From: Punica granatum
Lineage: Eukaryota > Streptophyta > Magnoliopsida > Myrtales > Lythraceae
Direction: 5' to 3'
Assembly: GCF_007655135.1 (NCBI RefSeq)
Contig: NC_045128.1
Coordinates: 30,164,811-30,228,810, forward strand
Length of the DNA: 64,000 nucleotides
The notes beneath the pieces are model-generated. The model was not told where the DNA came from and did not search any database. It saw only the letters and a list, made by a program, of their open reading frames with translations. The position numbers and the translations under genes are program-made. Positions 45,439 through 57,197 of this stretch are shown in pieces (within the stretch, counting starts at the first letter, position 1; every line of letters starts with the position of its first letter).

Positions 45439-48143
45439 TCAACGGAAGAAGGCTGAGACTTCCTGAAGCTTCTTCCTGAGAGCCTCGTTCTCCTTGGCCA
45501 GCTGGTCGGCTCTCACGTGGACATTGCTGAGCATCTGCCGGAGGCGGACCGTCTCGAGCTTCAGCTCCTCCTTCTCCAAAGCTGCCTTGTAGAACTGCTC
45601 CTGCAGCCCGTTGACAAAACTCATACATTGTGGATGCACTGGAGGTTCAGGAGCAGGCCTGTAGAATGCAGGCCTGGGATTTGAAGGCCCCCCTTGCTCG
45701 ATTTCCATCACCATCGGCATTAATGGTGCTGCTGGTGGTGCTGCTGTTGCTGCAGGGGCCGGGGGAGGATCCTGAGCCAGGTTCATTATGTTACCCTCCA
45801 TGGGTGCCACATTCAAATCAAACTCCTTCAAATCAACAAGCCTCTTCTCGTTGATGACTGGAGGATCTTCTACGGCTTCCATATTGATGGGATCTCCTCC
45901 AGGACAATCCTCAGGAGGTTTAGCCTCTGCTGGGAGGTCGTTGTTTTTTGGGAGAGGATCCTCCAGGGTGACTATTTCCTACAGAAATAAACAGAAGGCA
46001 GGATTTGGATGCTATGCAAAAATCTAATTTAACCCCTTTTTTATAGCGAAGCGGAAGGGATAATATACCATAAATAGAGCAAATCTATAGTAGATACCAT
46101 AACTGTGTTACTCTCCTAATGTTAGAACACTCAAATAATGTCTTACCACCAAAAAAATAAAAATAAAAATCAAATAATGTTTTCCCATACTCGGAACCAG
46201 CACAAGTTTTTGTACTCCTTAACGATGCCATTGCATGCTTTTGTGCTTATCATGAAACGAACCATAATATGAAAACCAGAAAGTTTAGACATTCTCATGA
46301 AAAAGGTCAATACAACTAAGACAAAAAGTATGGATACTGAATTAGGGCAAAAACACAAACCATCTCATCCTCAGTGCTGTATTCACTTGCTTGATGCATA
46401 GGCTGTTCCGAAGTCTCTTCCCTCAGATTGCCTGTTCGTTCATTCTCGTTGTCATTTCCATTTTCATCACGCATAGGATCTTCTGCAGTCCCTACCCTTG
46501 GATTCTCAACTTGTTCATTTTCAGAGCCCCTTGCATGTGCTTCAGTCATAAATTGTTCTGCAGTTTCTTCTCGTGGACTGTGGATATGTTTCTTCCCGGT
46601 GCCATTTCCATTTACTTCAGGCATGTTCTCTTCTCTTAAACTCTCGATTCGTGCATCATCCCATTCCTCCTCAATGAAGGGTGCAAACATGGGCTTGGTT
46701 GGGGCTCCAATTTTCTCCTTATGGAAAACTCTGCACATGACATATGTGTCCTTCACCCAGAAAAAGGGAAAGCCACTATTCAGCCACTGCAAGCAGTTAT
46801 TGCGATTGTAAGGTTTATCTTACCAAAAAAAAAAATGAACAGGGAAGAACTCGAAATTTAGGGTTTTTAGTCCTAACCACTTTCAAGCCAATTCTTTCAA
46901 GCTCTTGCTTGGACAGCCTGAACTCGTGCATCACCCAGTCTGTCCGCTTAAAATCAGGCTTATACCCACTGTGATACACGAGAGTTCTTTTCAGCCCGAT
47001 TGTCCGCTCCTTGTGTGTGATCACCCGATCATTTCCTGTGGTTTTCCAGAATCCCTTCCCAGTATCACGGTTCACTCTGTCTCCACTTTTGAACTTCCTG
47101 TCCAGTTCAGTGAAGAAGAACCATTCTAGGTCCATGGATTTTATTGCCGCCTTATCTGGAAAAAACACATAGAATATGAAGCAAAAGATTGCAATAATAG
47201 CAGCAAGAATAATAAACAAAGACTTCCCAGCTGAAAATGAGCAGAACATCTACAGAGACCAGCCTTGCTTCCATCATTATGGGTAAACGGAAAATTGAAA
47301 ATCATGAAATCGTCCACACTTGTTCTGCTCAAACAGGTAACAACCTCAGATGAAGCATGCTTATATGTGTGCACGTTAGCATGTGTGTCTGCCCATTATA
47401 TATATATATATAGTGTGTATGTATATGCATATGCTTATATAATTAGAAAGCGAAAAAGAAACATTTTAACCTGGGAGATCCCATGGCTGATGGGCATAGA
47501 TATTCAAGCTGGTAATGACATCACACCGAAAGGGTTTGCCCAAGACTTTACGCTTGAGATAATACAAGACCAGTTCATCATCAGTGGGGCAAAATCTAAA
47601 ACCTGGTTCTAGATCAGGCAGTCTTCGAGGGCCATTGCTGCCACTACTTCTCACACTTGCCAATACTGTGGCAGTGGATAGTCCCTGATGGCCACCATCA
47701 CAGCTTGCGTTTGAAGGTAATATGCCAGGGCATGGCCTTTGGTAACCAACACCACCACCTGCATTTGCTGGCACCATGGAACTGGATGGTCCTTGATCTC
47801 CATTGCCTCTTGCACTTGCAGGTGCAGGGGCGCTGGATGACCCTTGATCACCACCATCGCTACTTGCATTTTCTGATGATGAAGCGGTTGATGGCCCCTG
47901 ATTGCCTCGATTGCTGACCGCATTTGCCCGAGATACTTTAGTATATAAGTTTTTGTTGCCACCATCACCATCATTACCTCTGGTACTACCAGGTGTCCTT
48001 GTGGTGGATTGTACGTGATAACAATCATAACCAAAGAGTGTTGTCACAGCAACTGGTGCATTGCCACCACCGAGACCTTCATTACCAGGAACTGGGGCGG
48101 TTACTGCTAGAGGAGTCTCATATGTTGAATCTTGAAAATCCAT
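45439..48143 (-). CDS. NAC transcription factor, divergent NAC050/NAC052-type paralogue with repeat-rich N-terminal extension
   Basis: Exons (minus): 48143-47471, 47155-46878, 46750-46361, 45978-45439; 1881 bases, 626 residues. A ~177-residue low-complexity extension (Gly, Ser, Ala, Asn rich, with recurring GxQGPS-like units) precedes a shifted NAC domain: [85 protein letters not shown]. Several usually fixed residues differ (RFHP to RFCP, RAT to RDT, YW to FW). FIEEEWDD and a C-terminal coiled coil with [10 protein letters not shown] match the neighbour at 49-51 kb, so they are tandem paralogues. DLNVAP (residues 501-506) is a DLNxxP EAR repression motif. NAC exon 2 is 278 bases in all three NAC genes here. 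Start: first ATG, 48,143; the extension is in frame without stops. Expression is not shown by sequence. Confidence 0.88.
47620..47935 (-). repeat. Degenerate coding tandem repeat, ~57-bp unit
   Basis: About five units of 16-19 residues in the N-terminal extension. Each contains a core of Gly/Asn/Asp followed by HQG/DQG/NQG/YQR, then Ser/Thr-Pro-Ala residues and an (A/V)NA(S/G) junction. At DNA level units share GGTxxxCAxGGxxCATCC-like words. Confidence 0.7.
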
Positions 48144-49221
48144 AGGGAAGAGAAAAGAGGAGAGCAAGACAGGGTTAAGAGAGAGGAAAAGCAAAGGTGG
48201 GCTCTGATTGCAAAATTTGTGCTTCCAATTTGGACTTGAATGATAGGATTTTGTGTCGTCAGAGGACCGTATATATACAGCCTCTCTGATTGCTCAAAAT
48301 GGTAGGTTGGGGACGCGCGCAATACAAAAATGAGGAAACGGTGAGACCAGTGATTAAATGCCATTTCATATTTTTCACCTGCCGTTTAAACAGAACTTGT
48401 CCACAAATTACTAATTTCCGAGGGCTAGTCGAATAAATGGAGAGACTTTTTCAAATGTGTCATCACAAAAACAAACAGATGCAGTACTCAGACTCTTCGA
48501 ATGTGTCATTACGAAAACAAACGGATATCCTTTATGCCTGAAAATTGGAGCTTAATCAGATCTAATCAAGCTCCAAGCTCAAAGAAATTAGAATATGAAA
48601 TGAAACGCAAATTCGTCGAATGATGATTTTTGGTGCTACTACGGAGAAAAAGGTTATGCATGAATGTTAAGAATAAGCCAGTTACCAGTAGAGCCTTCAG
48701 ATACGCATCCCTACTCATCGATCAGCAGCCACTGAGCCGAAAAAGAGCATGATCCATCCTTTTCCTGCCACCTAACAAAGATCAGATCAGATCAGAGGAT
48801 GCAAAGGCCATATATAAATTTGATTAAAGTAAATTGTAGTCTTTTAAAGACCAAATACAGCTCTATAAAATTTCAGGAGATACGAACAAATGACCCATGA
48901 GCAGTAGTAAAATAACAAGGCCAGAGAATTTGTTCCAAGAAAAAAAGGGTAAATCCGAGCTAAGCTAACATTCATTAACTCGATTAACTTGATGGACAAG
49001 GGCCCCACCAATAGCCACGGTACACTACTACGATATTTCACAAGCATAACTAGAGAGGGGGAAAAAAGGCCTAACTGGTGAGTTCCTTTTCTTGATTGAT
49101 GATGGACAAAGGCCCCATCAATGGCCATGGTACACAGCTACTCTTAACATTCTACGAAGCATTGATAGATATCTAAAATGAGATAAGTCGACAAACAAAG
49201 GCCAAAGAGGCGAGGGGAAAA
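48144..49221. other. Intergenic region between the two NAC050/052-type genes
   Basis: Promoter of the middle NAC gene plus the 3' end of the next. It holds two small direct repeats: 48,451-48,480 with 48,497-48,526 (core AATGTGTCAT(C/T)AC(A/G)AAAAC) and 48,991-49,025 with 49,101-49,135 (core GATGGACAA(G/A)GGCCCCA). A TATATATAC at about 48,270-48,280 is a TATA candidate for the minus-strand gene. No extra gene is seen. Confidence 0.6.
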
Positions 49222-51328
49222 TTAACCGTCTTGAATTTTCTTCTTCAGCTCCTCATTCTCTTTGGTCAGGTTTTCAATTCGGGACTGGAGAATGTTCATC
49301 ATGGCTCGGACACTAAACATCTCAAGCCTCAAGGTCTCCCTGTCCATCGAGACCTTATACACTTCCTCCTGTAGACTACTGATAAACCCAATGTATTCTG
49401 GAGGAACAGAAGAATCAAGAACAGAAGCATCAAATGTGGATCGGGGCGCAGGGGAGCTCTCCTTCTGTTGCAGAGACTCCATTAACGAGTACTCCACGAG
49501 AGCAGATAAGCGACTCGACTGGTTTGTCTCCTGGGTCGTTGCTGTGGTTGTAGAAGACGAGCAGGGACCTTGATGTGCCTTGATCGAGTTCTCAGAACAG
49601 TCGGAAGCTTTTGAGTTCAAGTCAATGATCTTCCTTCTCTTGTATCGAAGTATAGTTGGAGTGTTGTCCCCATTATCTGGGCCAGGAGAAGCATCAAGCC
49701 TCTCGTTCTTGCACACATCCAACAGGCAACGGGTCTTTGTTGGGAGGTTGGTATGAGGAACAGCAGCAGCCTCAGAAGATGGTAATTCCTGTATGATCGA
49801 AAAAGATGATTAGTGAGGATCATCAGAAGTTCCAGAATCACATGACACTAAGATCTAACCTGCTCAGCTTCGGTAGCTTCAGCCGCTGGTGCTTCCTCTC
49901 CCACCACTTCTCCGGGGAGAACTGTATCTTCATCATCCCATTCCTCCTCGACAAACGGGGCATACCGGTGTCCGATTGGAGGGCCCATGTTGGACTTGTG
50001 AAAGACTCTACACAGCACATATGGGTCCTTTCAAAGAATTAAAACAACACTTCTGGTCAAAGTTTTTTCATCATATGCATATCTGTGCAATTTTTCAGCC
50101 ATTCAACAAACACCAAAACACTACAAATAGTTCACGATGAGCTCAATAATGCCTCGTAATTCTTACGATTGGCTGAGCTGTGCCAACCCCCACTGAGCTG
50201 TGCCCTAAGAGCCCGACAGTCTCTTACAAATACAAACTCTATGAAAGGCACACCCCAAACTCACCTTCCCTACACCACATTTGTTAAGCTCTGCTTCCAC
50301 GAGCCTGTATTCGTGCATGACCCAGTTCGTTCTCTTGCCATCAGGGGCCCGCCCATAATGGAACACTAGGGTCTTCTTCAAACCCACAGCACGCGTGTCG
50401 TGCTTGACAACCCGATCGTTCCCAGTGGCTTTCCAGTACCCTTTGTCCGTGGCCCTATTCATCCTTGCCCCATTCGCATATTTGCGGTCTAATGCGCTGA
50501 AGAAGTACCACTCTTGGTCTCGAGTTTTTATCTGGGCCTTACCTGAAACCAAAGAAGATCAAATTAAGTAAAACCCCAGTTCCAGTACTACACCTGCAAA
50601 GCTACATTTCGATTTCCTGGTCAGAAAACAGCTCACGAACACGCTAATCTGAACGAAACAGGACTGCCCAGTTGATCAAATCTCGGAAAAATATCAGCGA
50701 CCCAGCTCAATACAAACGGAAGAACAGTAACCAAGAAACCCCGACAGGGAGCCTCCACAGCAACTGACCACAATCACTGGAAAGAACTAGAAATCAAAAG
50801 ACCCATTAACACAAGTAATCGTGCAGGTGACTTTTCTTCGCTTTCCCTTTTCTGAAATGTCAAAAAATCACGAAACCCTCGACCCAAGTTATCCTGAAGT
50901 CGGCCTACGGCAAGGAAAAATAAAATAAAATAAAATATACGAAAAACAAAATAAATGGAAAAAAAGGGGGAAAAACAGGACATCTCGCTGTGGTTCTAAC
51001 CTGGGAGCTCCCAAGGTTCGGTTTTGTAAATGTCCACGCTCGTAATGACATCAAAGCGGAAGGATCTCCCGCAGATTTTGCGCTTCAGGTAGTAGATCAC
51101 CAGCTCCTCGTCGGTGGGGTGGAACCTGAAACCCGGAGCCAGAGCAGTGACCGGCCGTGGAGGAGCATTAGCAGCTCCGCCTCCGGCACCGCCATCAGAG
51201 CTCGCCATGGAAACGGCGGCTGCAGCTGCAGGAGCACACGAGCTGGCAGGGGATGGCGCGGGGACGACGGCGACGGCGACAGCGGCGGAAGGCGGGGGGG
51301 CTGCGGAGGCTGAAGCTTCGGGAACCAT
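49222..51328 (-). CDS. NAC transcription factor, NAC050/NAC052 type
   Basis: Exons (minus): 51328-51001, 50542-50265, 50027-49860, 49788-49222; 1341 bases, 446 residues. An Ala/Pro-rich N-terminus (1-60) is followed by a well-kept NAC domain (about 63-222): [105 protein letters not shown], then [12 protein letters not shown]. The C-terminal half has [12 protein letters not shown] (basic) and a coiled coil with leucine spacing around [16 protein letters not shown]. These features match Arabidopsis NAC050/NAC052, nuclear repressors that bind the H3K4 demethylase JMJ14 and help gene silencing and flowering control; the partner role here is inference. Start: first ATG, with A at -3 and G at +4; a second in-frame ATG at 51,208 would drop 40 residues but keep the NAC domain. 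Confidence 0.93.
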
Positions 51329-54300
51329 TTTCTTGGGCCTTGGGAGAAGGGAAGAAGAAGATAAGGGTTGGGACTGTGGCTCAAGAAAGAGTAGGGCAAA
51401 GGGAAAGGGGGGGAAGATGGGGGTTTCTTTGATTGCAAGCTATTTTTTTCTTTATTTTCCTTTTTATTTTCTCTCTATTCATTATGAGTTATTATCAATA
51501 AATTAATAATTAATATTAATGCCATAAAACTTTTTCTTGTTTGTCTGATTGATCGGTATACAAGAGCTTTTGGGGTTCACCAAAATCATTGCTATGTTAA
51601 GGTAAAAAAGGGTTAAAAGCTTGAGTTTTACAGTGCATGCGAGGTCAGGTCAGGTCAGTAAAAATCTGATCTTGGACTGCACAATACTGGCAGGCATCAA
51701 AGGCTTGTGGGTCTGGGCCCGATATTTATTAAGCGTCGGGCGATTCAAATGTGTCTTAGATTGGGATGACTCAAGTTGTATCGGCTGTTGTAAAGCTTAT
51801 GATCAAGAAGAGTATGGACTTGCCTGGAAGTTAGACATTGTTTCAAATACGTCTGGAATTGCAGGTCGGCGATTCAAGACTGAGTCGATTGTTAAGAAGC
51901 TTATAAGGGTAAGGACTTCTTTAGAAAATGTATTGACATAATCAATGCAGACAAGATAAATATAGTTTACCACGATTTGTGCATTTCTTAGTAAGCCTTT
52001 TCTTTTTTCTTTTTTCTTTACGTCGGATATGGTCTTATAAGAGCGCAAACGTCCCATTTCATTCTTTAAAGACGCATTTTATGACATAACAGCACGTGTC
52101 GTGCCAAATGTAGATAATAACTCACTCTTGCATAGAACCTCCATGTTCACAGATCTTTGGCTTACAACCTCATCAAAAGAGATATGACTATATGAGTTTA
52201 AGTGAAACAAAGACCTCTTCAAACTATATGTAGTATTATTACTAAGAGCGAGCTTCATCATACTTGTTAGGGGTTGGATTTCTTAGCCTACTAAGCCCAT
52301 AAGGGCACTTGCATCCAGATGAGTTGTGGCCCAGAAAACCCAGCAAAGCAGGCATAGTTGAGCCCAGTAAGACCTCATCGCAGAAAAGGTATGCCCCGAT
52401 ATTATTTCCTGATCATATATTGTCACGTGACATACCGAGAATCTATCCATCAATAAAGTCGTTTTTTTTATTCTGTAGATTTTGGGCATATAAAGAGGTA
52501 CGTGATTCAATCATTCAATATACGCACACCTATTCTCACATAAGACTCGATACTAACTTAAGCATCAAAGAACAACCTCGATTTCCCCTTCTTGCAGGCA
52601 TGTTTGTGGCCTCTTTTCTTTTCCTTTTTTTGTGTTTGGATGCTCAGTTTTTTGGAGGCCATTGGCTCTAAGTAGGTATAAAGATAGGAAACAATGCGAA
52701 ATAAAATGACTCATAAGTCGCACTAATGAGAATTGAATTCAGCATCTCTTGATTTTGAGCTGGCAACTTGGACCTACAAGATATTGAGTCTATCCTCGTT
52801 CTAGAAACTCGAGTTGATAGAACCGCGGATTATCTAATCTTCTTATATTCCCAATATCTTCTCATTGATTTTCCGACATGAGATTATACAGGCTCAATAC
52901 ATGCATTCCTCCTTAAAAATACTAATTAATAAATAAATTTATCTTTACCCTAATATTCGCTTCATTTATCGATCCAAATAGGACTGGATATTTACCATTG
53001 GCAACTTTAGATTATCCACTTCGAACGTCAAATATCAAGTTTTGTTACATCTCAATCACGAAAACGTCTGTAAATCAAATAAGCTCGATAAACCATGTTC
53101 CAGACTTAGTGATATAACAATTGCAGATCTCCATCTCGTTCATCAACAAAATGCAATAAGATTATAGGTAGGCTTGTGGGATATCGCGTATCCCTAATTA
53201 GCTCTCAAAATGAAATATATTAGATGCACTGATGAAACTGTACGTGTGGATCTAAATTTCATGACATCAAAGTTTAGCTCAAGAAGTATCATCCACTTTT
53301 TGCTTAATTTTCACAATTTTATTCTCAAAATACGTCTTTTGGGATAGAGTGGTGGCTATATTTCTCTCATAAGCCGGCCAAGATCCCCGCAATCTCTCCA
53401 ACGTAGAATTAGGTCTCATCATATAAGAATCACTGGAAAAGGCCATATTGCCCCAAGGACATTCCATTATGTTTATTTACTGATCTATCAGGAATGGACG
53501 CGGAATTTGGATTTACGGGACAAGGTCCTCTGCTGATTAAAGAAGATTGATTACTCAAGTTAGTTGGCGAGCGACTCCCGCTACGAGCTCTTTGGACCAT
53601 GCGAACTTTTGGTTATATGGGATGAAGTTTTAGAAAACTAGTTCAAACATTAAGAGATGCTTACATTATTGTGGTGTTTGCCAGTTAATTATATTATTAA
53701 TTAGAATGCAAAATTCAAATTTTGCTAAGTACATGTGAGTGTGAATTCATCAGCTAAACGAAATAAGTTTCGAGTTGTGATTACAATAATTCCTTCTTCC
53801 GATAAATTCCTTCCTTTTCCTATGAAAATTCAAATTCATATTTAAAATACATGAGCTTAAATTTGAAAACTCTAATGTTAATGTATCTTACAGGAAAAAT
53901 AACTCTCCCATATAATCAACAATTGATTGCGCATTGTTCCTTTTCATTTTTTCTTATGGACCCAAAAGAATTAACTATTATGAACGTAATGCATATGTAA
54001 GAATTTTGTATTTGTTGAACATATGGCAACCTTGGTAGCTGTAGGTATTGACCTTCTTACCGATGTCGCTACTGTATTTTCATATCTTTCATTTAGTAGA
54101 GACCTTGTTTACATCTTCATTTTGATAACTCCGAAGAAAGCGTTATATATGACTAACAAAATATGTGTTTAACCGAACGTTATTGGTTTTTTTAAAAAAA
54201 ATTTATTCGTCATATACACGGAAAAGTGAATAAATTATTTCTCATTGTGTAAATATACCTGTCATTAGTTTCATTCAATTATAACGAGAAACCTCACTTA

Positions 54301-56855
54301 GAAATAAGTTTTCATCTTCTTTTTTTTCCCTTTTGTGTAACATAAACATTTTCGTCAGGTAATGGCGAATTGGAAGAGTAAAACACGTTGAATAAGTCAT
54401 TTCTCATGGTGATGGTGATATAATGAGAAATAACTGACAAAATTTTTATAATTCAATAAAATTATAACCATATTCAGAACTTCTTATATATTGTCGCCAA
54501 AATATATTCGGATACCATTTATATCGTTAAGGGGAAAATTCAAAGGAATTTAATGGGAAAATACCATTCAGGGTTCCTCCACTTATTATATGATGATATA
54601 TATAGTTTGTACATAGAATTTATAACTTCCTTATAAATAGCATGATTAACTTCATTGCTATTTTTTTCTTTTGCTTCGAAGATAATTCATGATTAACTTC
54701 ATTGTTGTACTTTGGATTTTGTGGCAATTTTCATTCCATCAATAAGCAAGTTGGTGGCCTTTTTATGTTATAACAGAGAATAGTTGATACAGACTCGTAT
54801 ATTCAAATTTTTGATAATAATATTATTATCTCATAATGCAAGATTTTGAATTGGTACATATAAATCTGCGCAAAAAGTCTTCCAATGAAAAGTGAAGGAT
54901 TCCTTTTTTTTATAACTCGACTAATCATTGTTGGATTCAGCATTAAGATACTACAAGAGCCACAATTAAGACTAAAACGAATAAAAGTAGAAAGAATAGG
55001 GATTAAAAGGTCATAAAAAAGACCCCAATATATTGGTCCAAGTATTGAATATGCAATCTAGATTTACTTTCCTTAATAGCAAAAGGAAATCAACAAGAAA
55101 TAGGTGAAAGGAGAATTCCATAAGTGGGCAGTGTATCAAATTAATAGTTGCAAAGTTATATATATATATATATATATATGTATGCATGTATATTGGGTGA
55201 AGAAGTATATATGTATCAAATTAATAGTTGCAAAGTTATTTATATATATATATGTATCAAATTTGTACTTGTCTTCTCATTGAACAGCAAAATTGTCTTT
55301 ATTGTTTGACTTGTCAGGTCATTAATTAGATTTCCCTTCCTTTTTTATATGCAATTACTTTTGGTTATATCTATCTCTTTGGCGAGTTAATTTACACAAC
55401 ATAAAGGGAAAAAACTATCTAAAAAATAATTAAAAAGGGAAAAAAGCTTATTTAATATCAATATACTATTACTTTTGCTATTTTTCTGAATGTTTTATTT
55501 TAATCTTATTTATTTTTTCGGTTATAAGAGAGGTGCACAAACATTGTCAAGATAATAGTGATCACAAATATTGTCAAGAAATGTGGAGAGGTTGCAGTCG
55601 GGACGATGGTTGCCACCACTTTCCCTGCTGAGGTGGTGGTGGCGACGGACAGGTCACCTCTGCCTCTTCGTATTTCTGATAATCCTCTGCTTTTTTTTTT
55701 GGAATAATCCGTTGTTTTTAATTTTATTTCTAAAAATTTTCAAATAATTTTTTTAGAATAAAAATGCCACGTTCGCATTTTGATAGAAAGTTAATGGTAG
55801 GACCAAACAAAAATAAGACGGAAAAGCTTGGAGACAAGATTCAGTCAAGGAAAGGTTTAATGTGAAAATAGTAAAAATGGAAAAAGAAAATTAACTAAAA
55901 CCAGTTTTTCCATTTTTGTAATTGATTGAACTCATGAATAATTACTATTTTGCATTAAAAACTTTTTTTTCTTGATAAATCATTTTGCATGAAAACTTGG
56001 TAAAGGGAGATAAAACAAAACTCATAATCCCAAACTAATAGACATTCTATTTTATATAATGGATTCCGCTTTATGCCTTTGATTTCATATTTTCTACGTA
56101 CAAATGGTCCAACATATTTTCACTTTTTTTAATTTTTTTCCTTGTCTAATGCACAAAAGAATTTATTCTCGGGATAATCATGTTGTCCAAATACTTAATC
56201 CATCCATGCATCCTTTTAAATTTAGGTAGTTATCCCTTTTTTTTACTGAAGTAACGCCACTATCACTTGTACACAATACTAATGCTGCATCTTTTAAAAA
56301 ATATTTTCAAGTATCTGAAAACAGGAACTATTTTTCAAAAAAATATATAAATTTCACTTTGAGATTTCACTTTCAGATCTTTGTGTATCAATGGACTACA
56401 TCATGTTTAAGAATTGGATTAATTAAGATCGGTAAATTATGATTATGTTGAACATAAAAGACTAATTCATATTACTCATCGATTTTCTTCTCTTCCTTTA
56501 GATTACTGTGATGTGGAACGATAATTCGTTTTAACTTATTATGCCATGTTTCTGGCTCCTGATCGAGCTTCGTCACCTTATTAAGTGCGTTACTGTGCGA
56601 TCGTAGTGTGTGGCTTACATTACATTTGCAAATGCTCTTACTATAATGGTCTAATCGGGTAAGTTTAAGTGCTCCCAAGTGATGAAGGGGGAATCCAACA
56701 GTTAAGTCTGTCGCTGAGTTACTCTCATTGCAAAAATATATCCCAACGATTAAAACCATCAACACGCACCTACCAGAGGCGGCACGAGAGAAAATGGTGA
56801 CCCAAAGCGAAATTATATGAGAGGCTTTTAAAAACTTCTTTTATTAGTATAAAAT
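51329..56855. other. Gene-free AT-rich region
   Basis: The left ~250 bases are the leader/promoter of the minus-strand NAC gene. Beyond that no intact gene is found. Short open frames (51,621-51,941; 52,309-52,671; 53,279-53,467; 56,472-56,765) have no recognisable domain. A direct repeat around TA tracts (GTATCAAATTAATAGTTGC at 55,133 and 55,213) and an LTR-like piece at 52,264 are noted separately or here. Confidence 0.5.
52264..52640 (+). mobile_element. Possible LTR-retrotransposon terminal fragment
   Basis: The stretch starts TGTTAGGGGTTGG, contains a TATA-like GGCATATAAAGAGG (about 52,487) and then ACTTAAGCATCAAAG...CCCTTCTTGCAGGC. In many plant Ty3/gypsy elements the LTR carries a closely similar ACTTAAGCATC...CTTGCAGGC segment downstream of its promoter. 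No second LTR, primer-binding site or polyprotein is seen, so this would be a solo or broken LTR. Confidence 0.4.
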
Positions 56856-56871
56856 GTTAACAAAATTAACT

Positions 56872-57181
56872 TAGCTTTGGATCTCGGTTGGTCGAAGATT
56901 TGGATTGTTACCGATGCTCTAGTCTTAGTAGATGCCATTTTATTTCCTAAGAACTCCTCGTGGGAGATTAGATCCATCCTAATTGATATTAGTCGTCTTC
57001 TCTCTATGTTTGTAGATTGGCAATGTACTTGGGTTTCTTGCACCGAGAACCATAATGCTCATGACCTCTGTCAAGTTGGGCTTAGGTCAAATTTTGCATC
57101 CTTACGTTTGTATGATGGTACCCCTGGTACTAATGCCGTTACTGCTAATGAATAAAATTGAGTTTATTCATAAAAAAAAGA
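56872..57181 (+). mobile_element. 5'-truncated LINE (~310 bp) with 16-bp target duplication
   Basis: GTTAACAAAATTAACT is repeated exactly at 56,856-56,871 and 57,182-57,197. The insert encodes the last part of a LINE RNase H domain (DALVLVDAIL, SSWEIRSILIDI, WVSCTENHNAHDLCQVG, where NHNAHDL replaces the usual N-x-A-D-x-L end), a stop, and a short 3' region with an A run. It carries only the 3' end of the element. Confidence 0.9.
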
Positions 57182-57197
57182 GTTAACAAAATTAACT

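Noticed and set aside
51114..51506. 130-codon plus-strand open frame
   Set aside because: Antisense to the Ala/Pro-rich first exon of the NAC050/052-type gene; GC-rich exons often leave the opposite strand open.
52309..52671. 120-codon plus-strand open frame considered as a small gene
   Set aside because: It lies over a probable LTR fragment and has no recognisable domain; more likely transposon-derived or chance.
56472..56765. 97-codon minus-strand open frame
   Set aside because: No domain, signal or homologous copy is recognisable, and the flanks show no promoter or splice context; left as chance.
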